From: DATBDE01 sp036270095 | GTDB taxonomy: Bacteria; Actinomycetota; Thermoleophilia; Solirubrobacterales; Solirubrobacteraceae | Length of the DNA stretch: 14,168 nucleotides | Reading direction: 5' to 3' | NCBI GenBank assembly: GCA_036270095.1 | Contig: DATBDE010000154.1 | Coordinates: forward strand, 1 to 14,168 | Part shown: piece after piece, positions 1 to 7,657 of the stretch | Layout of the letters: each line of letters opens with the position of its first letter | Position numbering within the stretch: the stretch's first letter is position 1 | Made by a program: the position numbers and the translations under genes | The notes under the pieces: model-generated | Seen by the model: only the letters and a program-made list of their open reading frames with translations | Database searches by the model: none | Told to the model about the DNA's origin: nothing

Positions 1-190
1 CGTCGGCCGCGTTGATGGCGTCGATGGCGGCGCGGTTGTCCGAGTCCGAGCGCCATGTGGCGATCCCGGCGAGCACGCTGGCGACGGCGATGAGCATCGC
101 GATCACCAGCCGCGTGCGCGACCCCGGGCCGCCGGAGCGCCGCGGCTCGGGCTGCGCCGGTGCGTCGTCGGTGGTGGTCGTGCTCGCCAT
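1..190 (-). CDS. N-terminal part of a membrane-anchored protein (cut by window edge)
   Basis: An open frame runs from an ATG at 188-190 on the minus strand to the window edge (63 codons), so only the N-terminus is seen. The first 27 residues are polar and rich in Thr, Asp, Pro and Arg. A hydrophobic segment follows at about residues 28-44 (LVIAMLIAVASVLAGIA), then a charged stretch ending DNRAAIDAINAAD. This fits a single-pass protein with a cytoplasmic N-terminus and an external remainder. The family cannot be named from this fragment. It is divergent from the PQQ-repeat gene, with 51 nt between the starts if that gene begins at 242. I see no clear Shine-Dalgarno sequence before the ATG. The frame and composition look coding; the function is unknown. 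Confidence 0.6.
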   Translation of the reverse strand, partial: MASTTTTDDAPAQPEPRRSGGPGSRTRLVIAMLIAVASVLAGIATWRSDSDNRAAIDAINAAD

Positions 191-208
191 CCGAAAGGCG
201 AACTGTCG

Positions 209-241
209 CCCATTCGCGCCCGCCGTGGGTGACCGAATGGG
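209..241. promoter_or_regulatory. Perfect 8-bp dyad in divergent intergenic region
   Basis: CCCATTCG at 209-216 is repeated as its exact reverse complement CGAATGGG at 234-241, separated by 17 nt. The dyad sits between the divergent starts at 190 (minus) and 242/254 (plus), where an operator would be expected. No regulator is assigned to it. Chance occurrence is possible. Confidence 0.35.
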
Positions 242-2659
242 ATGCTTTTCCGGATGAGGTCCCTTCTGGTCGCGGCGACGGTCATGTTCGCCTTCGCAGC
301 CCCCGCCGCGGCCTACGACGTCCCCCTCGATCCCCACAGCCCGTGGCCCAAGTTCCGGCGCGACGCGCGGCAGACAGGGCTTGGCGGCGTGCGTCCGCAC
401 CGCAGCGGGCTGCGGCCGTGGGCCTTCCACACCCGGCGCGGCGTGTTCAGCTCGCCGGTGATCTCCGGCGACGGCACGGTCTACGTGGGCTCGGCCGACC
501 AGCGGTTCTATGCCATCTCCCGCACCGGGCGGCTGCGCTGGTCGGTGCCGACGGGCCAGATCATCGACTCCGCCGCGCTGCTCGACGACCGCGGCCGCGT
601 CTACTTCGGCTCCGGCGACGGGCACCTGTACGCGCGCGACGCGCGCACCGGGGTCCCCGTGTGGTCGTTCGCCGCCGCGCCGCCCGACACCACCGGCGCG
701 TTCATCAACTGGTTCGAGGGCAACGTGGCCATCCAGGGCGACGGCACGCTGATCGCACCCAACGACAACTTCCGCATCTACGCCGTCGACCGCGACAGCG
801 GGCAGGAGCGCGCGAGCTTCACCACGCGCGACCAGACGTGGGGGTTGCCCGCGGTCGACGTGCCCACCGGGCGCGTCGTCGCCGGCAACAACTACTTCCT
901 CGGCGGCGCGCCGAACGTGTTCGGGCTCGGCGCCGCCGACCTGGCCCAGCGGTGGGACGCCGAGGTCGACGGCAGCGTGGTCGCCAGCCCGCTGCTGACC
1001 AGGGGCGGCCTGGCCATAGCCGGCGGCTTCGACGGCTACGTCCACGCCTACGACGCCGCCGACGGCCACGAGGTGTGGACCTTCGCCACGCGCGACCACA
1101 TCTACGCGAGCGCGGCGCAGCTGCCCGATGGCACCGTCGTCGTGCCCAGCGCCGACGGCACCATCTACGCGCTCGACCCGGCCACGGGCGCGCTGCGCTG
1201 GCGCTACGACCCGCTGAACCCGATCCGCTCCTCGCCCGCGGTCGACGCCGCCGGCAATGTGTACGTGGGCTCGGGCGACGGGCGGCTGATCGTGCTCGAC
1301 CGGAAGGGGAGGCTGCGGTGGGCGATGAGGCTCACAAGGGGCGAGCGCGCGACCCTGAACGCGTCGCCGGCGCTGGGCCCGGACGCGATCGCCATCGCCG
1401 ACTCCGAGGGCACCGTCTTCGGCGTTCCCTACGACTGGTGCCTGCGCGCGCGCACCGACCGGCGCTGCCAGCCCGGGGCGCCGCTGCCCCGCGACCAGGC
1501 CCGCGTGCTGTGGACGAGCCCGTTCGGGATCACGAGCGAGCACGCGCCGCGCACGATCGACGCCAACCAGCCGCTGGCGTTCTCGCTCGACGTGCGGGCG
1601 GCCAACCGGACGCGGCTGGCCCTGATCGACCCCCGCAGCGTGCGCGTGCAGGCCAACCCGCCCGCGCGCCTGCGCACCGACGTCTCCGGCGATCGCCGCT
1701 ACCTGGTAGTCACGCCGCGCACGCCGCTCGCCCGAAGCCAGTCCATCGCGATCAGCGGACGCTACCTGGTCGACCCGCAGCGCAAGGGGCTGGCCATGAG
1801 CGGCGGCACCCCCGCGGGGCGGTTTCGGACCCGCTTCCGCTTCCGGGCCGGGCACGGGAGCGCCGACAGCATCCCGCTCCCCGTGCCGTCCAAGGTCGGC
1901 GACCCGTCCGGCGTGTGGCTGCTCAACCGGCTCGCGCTGCCGCTGCCCAGCCTGCTGCCGAGCTACAACCAGATCGGGTTCGACAGCCTCGACTTCCTCG
2001 TCGGGCTCGTGGGCCGCGAGCGCGGGGGCCGCGCGGTGGCTTGGCTCGTCGGCGCCAACGACCCCTCCACGACGTATCTCGTCCCGTTCACGCTCGACGT
2101 CCGCGAAGGGCTGCTCGACCTCTCCAACGACGGCGGCGCTTCGGTCGTGCTCAACGGCTTCACGATCGGGCTGGCGAACTGGAGCATCCGAGCGCGGGTG
2201 GGGGCGCGCGGCGCGGTTCCCGTACCGCCGAAGACGGCGCTCACGGTGGACTGCGGCAAGATCGGCTTCTACGGGCCGTTCCTGGAGCAGCTCGGCCTGT
2301 GCGCGCCGGGGCTGCCCATGCGCGTGTTCGGCGGCGCGCAGATGCGGCCCTACCGCGGCGGCGTCCAGCACGCCCCGCCGCCCGTGGGCGACGTGACGTT
2401 CGCGCGCGACGGCGACGACCTCGTGGCCCACATCGCCGACTCGACCGTCAGCGCGGCCGCGCACAGCGTCGCCGTGCTGGCCCTCGACGCGCGCACGGGC
2501 GCGCCGGTTCCGCTCGCCTACGGCACCGACACGACGCGCACCACCGACGCCTCCGGGAACGTCGACAGCGTGCGCGTTCCGCTCGCCGGCCACACCGAGA
2601 AATTGCGTGCCGTGCTCATGGTCGACGCCTATCCGGCAGCGCGCGGCGCGGTGGGCTGA
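242..2659 (+). CDS. Secreted PQQ-like beta-propeller repeat protein
   Basis: An 805-residue exported protein. The signal peptide ends near residue 24 (AAPAAA before YDVPLD). A WPKFRRDARQTG motif at about 35-46, common just before PQQ-like repeats, leads into about eight blades (residues ~58-395). Each blade has a GTVYVGSADQRFYAI / GRLRW type signature, for example GRVYFGSGDGHLYARD, GTIYALDPATGALRW and GNVYVGSGDGRLIVLD. Eight blades is the BamB-like number. No quinoprotein-dehydrogenase active site is evident, so this is probably a scaffold or binding propeller rather than an enzyme. The C-terminal ~400 residues begin with an Ig-like stretch (~460-540) and are otherwise unrecognised. An alternative start at ATG 254 gives 801 residues and a tidier signal peptide (MRSLLVAATVMFAFAAPAAA); a GATGCT hexamer lies 7 nt before it. 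It is probably monocistronic or followed by the small gene 20 nt downstream. Confidence 0.88.
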   Translation: MLFRMRSLLVAATVMFAFAAPAAAYDVPLDPHSPWPKFRRDARQTGLGGVRPHRSGLRPWAFHTRRGVFSSPVISGDGTVYVGSADQRFYAISRTGRLRWSVPTGQIIDSAALLDDRGRVYFGSGDGHLYARDARTGVPVWSFAAAPPDTTGAFINWFEGNVAIQGDGTLIAPNDNFRIYAVDRDSGQERASFTTRDQTWGLPAVDVPTGRVVAGNNYFLGGAPNVFGLGAADLAQRWDAEVDGSVVASPLLTRGGLAIAGGFDGYVHAYDAADGHEVWTFATRDHIYASAAQLPDGTVVVPSADGTIYALDPATGALRWRYDPLNPIRSSPAVDAAGNVYVGSGDGRLIVLDRKGRLRWAMRLTRGERATLNASPALGPDAIAIADSEGTVFGVPYDWCLRARTDRRCQPGAPLPRDQARVLWTSPFGITSEHAPRTIDANQPLAFSLDVRAANRTRLALIDPRSVRVQANPPARLRTDVSGDRRYLVVTPRTPLARSQSIAISGRYLVDPQRKGLAMSGGTPAGRFRTRFRFRAGHGSADSIPLPVPSKVGDPSGVWLLNRLALPLPSLLPSYNQIGFDSLDFLVGLVGRERGGRAVAWLVGANDPSTTYLVPFTLDVREGLLDLSNDGGASVVLNGFTIGLANWSIRARVGARGAVPVPPKTALTVDCGKIGFYGPFLEQLGLCAPGLPMRVFGGAQMRPYRGGVQHAPPPVGDVTFARDGDDLVAHIADSTVSAAAHSVAVLALDARTGAPVPLAYGTDTTRTTDASGNVDSVRVPLAGHTEKLRAVLMVDAYPAARGAVG

Positions 2660-2666
2660 GGCGGTG

Positions 2667-2672
2667 TAGGTT
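2667..2672 (+). promoter_or_regulatory. Putative -10 element (TAGGTT) for leaderless small gene
   Basis: TAGGTT fits TANNNT and lies 7 nt before the ATG at 2680, so transcription would begin at or next to the start codon. There is no Shine-Dalgarno sequence. It lies in the 20-nt gap after the PQQ-repeat gene, so the small gene may have its own promoter. Confidence 0.4.
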
Positions 2673-2679
2673 TGCGCCC

Positions 2680-2952
2680 ATGGCCATCGCCGTGCGCATC
2701 TCGCCCAAGCAGTGCACACGTGAGGACTACGAGAGGATCATGGCCGAGCTTGCGCAGGACGGGCACAGCGACCCCGAGGGGCGCATGACCCACACGAGCT
2801 TCGGCGACGACGAGGTCGAGATCTTCGAGACCTGGGAGTCGCACGACCACTTCGAGCCCTACCACGACCGCATGGTCACGGCCATGCAGGCGGCCGGTTG
2901 CGACGCCGGGCTGGTCGTGAGCACCGACCCGGTCAACCGCCACGTGGACTGA
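2680..2952 (+). CDS. Small ABM-like (dimeric alpha/beta barrel) protein
   Basis: A 90-residue soluble protein starting MAIAVRISPKQCTREDYERI. The pattern is a beta-strand, a helix (REDYERIMAELAQ), a strand plus loop (GRMTHTSFGD), a strand (VEIFETWES) and then a helix (HFEPYHDRMVTAMQAAG). This is the order of antibiotic-biosynthesis-monooxygenase-type dimeric ferredoxin-like barrels, where the FETWES strand followed by a charged helix is typical. Members of this fold include small monooxygenases, heme- or aromatic-binding proteins and many of unknown function; no cofactor is implied here. The ATG at 2680 is preferred because the frame upstream of it only runs through the PQQ-repeat gene in the wrong phase. 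The gene ends 15 nt before a hairpin that faces the broken beta-helix gene. Confidence 0.75.
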   Translation: MAIAVRISPKQCTREDYERIMAELAQDGHSDPEGRMTHTSFGDDEVEIFETWESHDHFEPYHDRMVTAMQAAGCDAGLVVSTDPVNRHVD

Positions 2953-2953
2953 G

Positions 2954-2980
2954 GCGGGGCGGGCGCGCTAGCCGCCCCGC
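2954..2980. terminator. GC-rich hairpin between convergent genes
   Basis: GCGGGGCGG at 2954-2962 pairs perfectly with CCGCCCCGC at 2972-2980 across a 9-nt loop. It begins just after the small gene's TGA (2950-2952) and includes the stop codon of the opposing beta-helix gene in its loop (2968-2970), so it could stop transcription from both sides. Neither side has a T-run, as is usual in very GC-rich genomes, so intrinsic activity is uncertain. Confidence 0.5.
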
Positions 2981-4918
2981 TTGCGCACGACCCGGAAGGT
3001 CAGCGCCCGCGCGGTCACGCGGGTGCCGTCGGCGCCCGTCGCGACCAGCGTCGCGCGGTACGGGCCGGGCTGCAGCGCGCGCCGGCCCGAGGCGGCCCGA
3101 GAACGGCACCGCGGTGGCGCCCGCGCCGGCGTTGCGGGTCAGGGCGGCCGGCGGGGCGCAGCCGCGTGCAGCGACGGCCGCGCCGGCAGCCGCGTCGGCG
3201 GACCGTCCGCGCGAGCTCAATGCGCGCCGCGGCGGGCGCGCTGAGGGCGAAGCTGAACGCGGTGCCGGTCGCGACCCGGCGCGGGCGTGCCGCGCTCACC
3301 GCCGTCCGCTTCCGCCCGACCGCGAAGCGGCGGCGCGACAGCCCGAAGCGCAGCACGCGCACCGGGCCGTCGGCCGCCGCCGCGCCGGGGGAGGCCCCGG
3401 CGCCCGCGCTCGCCGGCGCGCGGCCGCTCCCGCTCGTGCCCGTGCTCGGGCCGCCCTGGCCGCCGACGCCCGGCACCAGCCCGCGCTCGTAGCCGCCGAT
3501 GTCGGGCGTGGCCACCCCGTCGCCGTCGCCGTCGACCGTGCGCGCGTCGTCGTCGAGGTCGAGCTCGTTCGGCGCCACCAGCCCCGCGTCGCCGCGGTCG
3601 ACCACGGGCGAGCTCGTGTTCAGGCGCAGGTTGCCGCCCTCCTCGTCGACGAGCCTGGATCGCCGGAGAGGTTGCCCTCGGTGCCGGGCGCCGTGGCCGT
3701 GCCGGTGCCGCCGCCGACCGGCGGGTTGACGACGGTCTCGTCGTAGCTCGAGTTCGCCGCAGCGAACGCGGCCGGGCGGTTGCCCGGCTGGACATGGACG
3801 TCGGGCGCCGCGTGGCCCGCCGTGCTCGTCGCGCGCACGAGCGTGTTGCGGGCGGTGACGGTCGCGCCGCCGACGCTCGACGAGAGCAGGTTGATCCCCT
3901 CCGGCTGCGCCCGCCGGCTGGCGACGGTGGTGCCCAGCAGCGACACCGTGGCGTCGCCGGCCGAGAAGCTCGCGGCGGTGACGGTGGGCACGGTCGTGGG
4001 GTCGCCGGGCGCGCTCGACACGCCGGCCAGCACGGAGTCGTGCGCGAACGCGTGCGCCACGCCGCCGCCGGTGTTGCTGACCCGAAGCACGGAGCCGTTG
4101 GCGCGCAGGTCGCTGCGCTCGATCTCGGCCTCGGCGCCGGTGTCCTGCAGGAAGACGCCGATGTTGACCGTGCCCGTGGGCAGCATCGTCGACTGGCGCA
4201 GTACGAGCGCGCTGCCGTTGCGCGCCCACAGCGGGAAGCGGACCTGGTCGGAGAGCGGCCGGACGGTGACGCGGTCCAGGGTGGCGGTAACGTTCGGCCC
4301 GTCGGCGATGAGGCCGTCGCTGCCGTCGTCGGTGGCGCCGGGCGCGAGGGTCAGGGCGCGGAAGCTCGCGTCGAGCTGCCGGGCCGTGCCCGCGTCGTCG
4401 ATGCGGATGCCCTCCTTGCGCGTGCCAGCGCCGGTCTCGACCCCGAACGCGTTGACGGGCTGGATGTCGAACGCCAGCGCGCCGCCGGCGGCCGGGGCGG
4501 TGAGCAGCAGCCCGGGCCGGTTGCCGGGCGAGGCATTGGCCTTGCCCACGAGTTGCAGATCGTGCGCGCTGCCGCCGGCCCGCAGCTCGAGCGCGGCACC
4601 GTCGTCGACGAGCGGCTGGATGCGGGTGGTGCCCGCCGTGATCAGGCTGTCGGGCGAGCCCGGCCCCGCGCCCCGGAAGTGCAGGCGCTGGTCGGCGACC
4701 ACCGCCTCGTCTTAGGAGCCGGGCCCGATGTCGATGATGTCGTCGGCGCCGGCCACCGAGACGGCCTGGCCGATCGTCTCGCACGGCGTGGCCACGGCGC
4801 AGGTGGCGTTGTCGGCGCCGCTCTTGTCCACGGCGCGGACGGTGGCCGAGGCGGCGTCGGGGGCGGCGAACGATGCGGCAGCGAGGAGGGCGACGAGCGG
4901 CCCGCGGCGTGTGGTCAT
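2968..4918 (-). pseudogene. Broken secreted parallel beta-helix / choice-of-anchor Q protein
   Basis: Read from ATG 4918, the product begins with a signal peptide (MTTRRGPLVALLAAASFAAPDAASA), then TVRAVDKSGADNATCAV, the usual opening of right-handed beta-helix surface proteins. An in-frame TAA at 4712-4714 interrupts GPGS*DEAVV, probably a former Tyr codon. The same frame then continues as beta-helix repeats down to about 3655. There one base is missing: GDPG should continue LVDEEGGNLRLN but shifts to SSTRRAATCA. The next frame gives the anchor-Q-like end (SSPVVDRGD...DIGGYERG), a Gly/Ala/Ser linker and a C-terminal domain (FGLSRRRFAVGRKRTAVS, GTAFSFALSAPAAARIELAR). Two further one-base gains, within about 3143-3158 and 3085-3088, are needed to join ALTRNAGAGATAVPFSGRLG and RALQPGPYRATLVATG to the final RVVRKRGG stop at 2968-2970. 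Four lesions in one gene among intact neighbours point to decay; local sequence error is the alternative. Confidence 0.8.
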
Positions 4919-4971
4919 GTCCCGACAACCGCGCATCCGCCGCAAAATTATGCGCCTACTCTCGGGACATG
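4916..4971. promoter_or_regulatory. Mirror-symmetric divergent promoter with perfect 10-bp dyad spanning both start codons
   Basis: CATGTCCCGA at 4916-4925 is the exact reverse complement of TCGGGACATG at 4962-4971, so both divergent genes begin TCGGGAC-ATG. A second pair, GCGCAT (4931-4936) and ATGCGC (4950-4955), lies almost on the same centre. Between them is an AT-rich spot (AAAATTAT, 4944-4951), unusual for this DNA. It separates the beta-helix pseudogene from the alpha/beta hydrolase. Confidence 0.45.
4957..4962 (+). promoter_or_regulatory. Putative -10 element (TACTCT), leaderless start
   Basis: TACTCT fits TANNNT and lies 6 nt before the ATG at 4969, which places the expected transcription start on the A of the start codon. 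No Shine-Dalgarno sequence is present. No convincing -35 hexamer is seen. Confidence 0.45.
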
Positions 4972-5718
4972 GGGCTGCGCGTCGCCGATCTCGACGTCCG
5001 CACGCTGGGCGCGGGCCCGCCGGTCGTGCTGGTGCACGGCAGCATCGTCGACGCCGAGCGCACGTGGCGGCACCAGCTCGAGCTCGCGCACCGCTGGACG
5101 TTGATCATCCCCAACCGGCCCGGGTTCGCCGGCAGCCCGCCGCTCGCGCGCGGCGACTTCGCCGCCGAGGCGCCGCTGGTGGCCGACCTGCTCGGCGACG
5201 GCGGGCACCTCGTCGGGCATTCCTACGGCGGGGTGATCGCCCTGCTCGCCGCGGCGCAGCGGCCCGAGGCGGTGCACTCGCTCACCGTGTCCGAGCCCGG
5301 TGCGCTGCGGGTCGCCCGCGGCACGCCCGCCGTGGACACGATGATCGCCCAGGGCGAGGAGCTCTACCGCCACCGCGACGCCATCCCGCGGCGCGAGTTC
5401 GTGGCCCTGTTCCGGGCCGGCGCGCAGTCGGCGCGTGAGACGCCCGACGTCCTGCCCGACTGGCTCGAGCGCGGCGCCGCCCACGTGATGGAGGAGCGGC
5501 CGTCGTGGGAGGCCGACGTGCCCCTCGACGCGCTGGCGCAGGCGCCGTTCCGCACGCTCGTGCTCAGCGGCGGCCACTCGCCCGCGTTCGAGGCCGTGTG
5601 CGACACGATCGCGCAGCGCCTGGGCGCGCAGCGCGACGTCATCGTCGGCCGCGGCCACACCATCCCGTCCACCGGCGCGGCCTACAACGCGCGCCTCGAG
5701 GCGTTCCTGCGCGGATGA
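4969..5718 (+). CDS. Alpha/beta hydrolase
   Basis: A 249-residue cytoplasmic alpha/beta-hydrolase fold protein of usual length. The oxyanion-hole strand is PPVVLVHGS (17-25). The nucleophile elbow is GHSYGG with Ser85. The late catalytic His is in VGRGHTIPS (His230). After the strand LVLSGGHS (198-204) the usual acidic residue (GxxD) is replaced by Ser204. The acid could instead be Glu109 in LTVSEPG, the alternative position after strand 6 used in some relatives such as haloalkane dehalogenases. Substrate is unknown; esterase, lactonase or C-C hydrolase activity are all possible. ATG 4969 is chosen because it sits directly after a -10-like hexamer; in-frame ATGs further upstream would remove the intergenic region. 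Its last codons overlap the NUDIX gene (ATGA), so the two are translationally coupled. Confidence 0.88.
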   Translation: MGLRVADLDVRTLGAGPPVVLVHGSIVDAERTWRHQLELAHRWTLIIPNRPGFAGSPPLARGDFAAEAPLVADLLGDGGHLVGHSYGGVIALLAAAQRPEAVHSLTVSEPGALRVARGTPAVDTMIAQGEELYRHRDAIPRREFVALFRAGAQSARETPDVLPDWLERGAAHVMEERPSWEADVPLDALAQAPFRTLVLSGGHSPAFEAVCDTIAQRLGAQRDVIVGRGHTIPSTGAAYNARLEAFLRG

Positions 5719-6176
5719 GGAGCGCCGGCCTCCTGCTCTACCGGGTGCGCGACGGCGTCCCCGAGGTGCTGCTCGGGCACATGGGGGGCCCGTTCTGGGC
5801 CCGCAAGGACGAGCACGCCTGGTCGATCCCCAAGGGCGAGTACGGCCACGACGAGGACGCGCTGGCCGCCGCCCGCCGCGAGTTCGCCGAGGAGACCGGC
5901 TCGGCGCCGCCCGACGGCGAGCCGCTGCCGCTGGGCGAGGTGCGCCAGTCGGGCGGCAAGCGCGTCGTCGCCTGGGCGCTGGAAGGCGACCTCGACCCCG
6001 CGACGGTCACGAGCAACACGTTCAGGCTGGAGTGGCCGCCGCGCTCGGGCCAGCAGCAGGAGTTCCCCGAGATCGACCGCGCCGATTGGTTCGCCCTCGA
6101 CGCCGCGCGAGCCAAGCTGGTCAAGGGCCAGGTCCCGCTCCTGGACGCCCTTGTCGAAAAGCTTGCACTGCGCTGA
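5715..6176 (+). CDS. NUDIX hydrolase (COG4119-like NTP pyrophosphohydrolase)
   Basis: A 153-residue NUDIX protein that hydrolyses a nucleoside diphosphate linked to another group; the exact substrate is unknown. The NUDIX box is complete: G-x5-E-x7-REFAEETG (about residues 40-61, GEYGHDEDALAAARREFAEETG split here as GEYGHDE and REFAEETG), which supplies the Mg-binding glutamates. The early segment MRSAGLLLYR...VLLGHMGGPFW with KDEHAWSIPKGEY resembles the predicted NTP pyrophosphohydrolase group COG4119. The family assignment within NUDIX is from memory of the pattern. The ATG overlaps the preceding gene's TGA by 4 nt (ATGA), which both fixes the start and suggests coupled translation with the hydrolase. 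The domain fills the whole protein; no membrane segment is present. Confidence 0.92.
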   Translation: MRSAGLLLYRVRDGVPEVLLGHMGGPFWARKDEHAWSIPKGEYGHDEDALAAARREFAEETGSAPPDGEPLPLGEVRQSGGKRVVAWALEGDLDPATVTSNTFRLEWPPRSGQQQEFPEIDRADWFALDAARAKLVKGQVPLLDALVEKLALR

Positions 6177-6213
6177 TCTGGCGCGCGCAACTTGTGGAGC
6201 ACATGCCGGTTCT

Positions 6214-6219
6214 GAGGAG
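6214..6219 (+). promoter_or_regulatory. Shine-Dalgarno sequence for the sulfatase start at 6224
   Basis: GAGGAG lies 4 nt before ATG 6224 and supports this start over the in-frame ATG at 6203, which has only GGAG 3 nt upstream. Most unit-leading genes in the window lack such a site. Confidence 0.5.
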
Positions 6220-6223
6220 CGAC

Positions 6224-7657
6224 ATGCTCAGGAGACTGCTTGCGGCGGTGGCGCTCGGGGTTGCGCTGGTGGCGGTGTGGCTCGCGCCTGCGGCGAGCGC
6301 CGCGCCGCCGAACATCGTCTTCGTCCTCACCGACGACCTGGCCTGGAACCTCGTCCAGCACATGCCCCATGTCCAGGACCTGCAGAACCGGGGGATGACG
6401 TTCTCGCGCTACTTCGTGACCGACTCGCTGTGCTGCCCGTCGCGCTCGTCGATCTTCAGCGGCCGCTATCCGCACAACACGAAGATCTTCACCAACAAGT
6501 CGCCCGACGGCGGCTTCGACGAGTTCCACGCCCGCGGCGAAGAGGGCAGCACGTGGGCCACCGACCTCCAGGGCGCCGGCTACCGCACGGCGATGATGGG
6601 CAAGTACCTCAACGGCTACATGCCCGGCAACGCCGTGGACGGCCGGCGCCTCTACATCCCACCGGGCTGGAACGAGTGGGACGTGGCCGGCAACGGCTAC
6701 GGGGAGTTCAACTACAACCTCAACCAGGACGGGCAGCTCGTCCACCATGGGCTCCAGCCCCAGGACTACCTGACCGATGTCGTCGGCGGCCGTGCCGTGT
6801 CGTTCATCGACGGGGCCGCCGACGCCGGTCAGCCGTTCGCCCTGGAGGTGGCGACGTTCGCCCCCCACGCGCCCTACACGCCGGCCCCGCGCAACGCGCA
6901 GGACTTCCCCGGCCTGGGCGCTCCCCGAGGACCTGCGTTCGACTACCAGAACACCGGCGCGCCCCGCTGGCTCAGCGGCCACGCGCCGCTCAGCCCGCAG
7001 CAGATCAACCAGATCGACGCCTCGTTCCGCAAGCGCGCGCAGTCGGTCGAGGCGGTCGACGACATGATCGGGAACATCGAGGCCACGCTGCAGGCGCGCG
7101 GCCTGTCCGACGACACCTACATCGTCTTCAGCTCCGACAACGGCTACCACATGGGCGAGCACCGGCTGCTGCCGGGGAAGATGACCGCGTTCGACACCGA
7201 CATCCGCGTGCCGCTGGTCGTGGTCGGCCCCAGCGTCCCCGCCGGCCAGACGACGACGCGGATCGCCGAGAACGTCGACCTGCGCCCGACCTTCGACGGC
7301 ATCGCCGGCGCGGCGGTTCCGCGCGTGGTCGACGGACACAGCCTGTTGCCGGTGCTCGACGACACCCCCCCGCGCGGCTGGAGGTCCGGCGCGCTGATCG
7401 AGCACCACGGCCCTGACCACGCCACCGGCGACCCCGACCTGCCGCGGCCGGGCAGCGGCAACCCGGCGTCCTACGAGGCGCTGCGCACGAGCGACGCGGT
7501 CTACGTCGAGTACCGCAACGGCCAGCGCGAGTACTACTCGCTGCGCACCGACCCCAACGAGCTCCACAACCGGTACAACCGCCTGAGCCGGCGCGAGCGC
7601 AGCAAGCTGCACGATCAGCTCGAGCTGCTGCACCGCTGCCGCGGCCCCAGCTGCTGA
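6224..7657 (+). CDS. Exported arylsulfatase (type I sulfatase)
   Basis: A 477-residue sulfatase of the alkaline-phosphatase superfamily, cleaving sulfate esters outside the membrane. The signal peptide is MLRRLLAAVALGVALVAVWL with cleavage likely after Ala26 (PAASA-APPN). Metal ligands Asp37-Asp38 lie in VFVLTDDL. The sulfatase signature CCPSR places the formylglycine precursor at Cys70 with Arg74. GKYLNGY (Lys127), APHAPY (His215), SSDNGYHMGEH (Asp305, Asn306) and GKM (Lys319) complete the expected active site. The enzyme needs Cys conversion by a formylglycine-generating enzyme, which is not in this window. If 6203 is used, the protein gains MPVLRSD before the signal peptide. It lies 47 nt after the NUDIX gene and probably shares its transcript. 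The natural substrate (aryl, steroid or glycan sulfate) cannot be read from the sequence. Confidence 0.93.
   Translation: MLRRLLAAVALGVALVAVWLAPAASAAPPNIVFVLTDDLAWNLVQHMPHVQDLQNRGMTFSRYFVTDSLCCPSRSSIFSGRYPHNTKIFTNKSPDGGFDEFHARGEEGSTWATDLQGAGYRTAMMGKYLNGYMPGNAVDGRRLYIPPGWNEWDVAGNGYGEFNYNLNQDGQLVHHGLQPQDYLTDVVGGRAVSFIDGAADAGQPFALEVATFAPHAPYTPAPRNAQDFPGLGAPRGPAFDYQNTGAPRWLSGHAPLSPQQINQIDASFRKRAQSVEAVDDMIGNIEATLQARGLSDDTYIVFSSDNGYHMGEHRLLPGKMTAFDTDIRVPLVVVGPSVPAGQTTTRIAENVDLRPTFDGIAGAAVPRVVDGHSLLPVLDDTPPRGWRSGALIEHHGPDHATGDPDLPRPGSGNPASYEALRTSDAVYVEYRNGQREYYSLRTDPNELHNRYNRLSRRERSKLHDQLELLHRCRGPSC

Noticed and set aside
160..2679. Very long plus-strand open frame (to 2952) covering the PQQ-repeat gene in another phase
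   Set aside because: It is Arg/Ala/Pro-rich without domains, as expected of an off-frame reading in GC-rich coding DNA. Only its last 90 codons, from 2680, look real.
3085..3655. Programmed frameshifting in the beta-helix gene
   Set aside because: Three shifts plus an in-frame stop, with no slippery heptamer or stimulatory structure that I can see, fit decay or sequence error better.
3287..5104. Long plus-strand open frames opposite the beta-helix gene
   Set aside because: They have low-complexity Arg/Ala/Val composition. The minus strand gives family-typical beta-helix and C-terminal domain sequence, even though broken.
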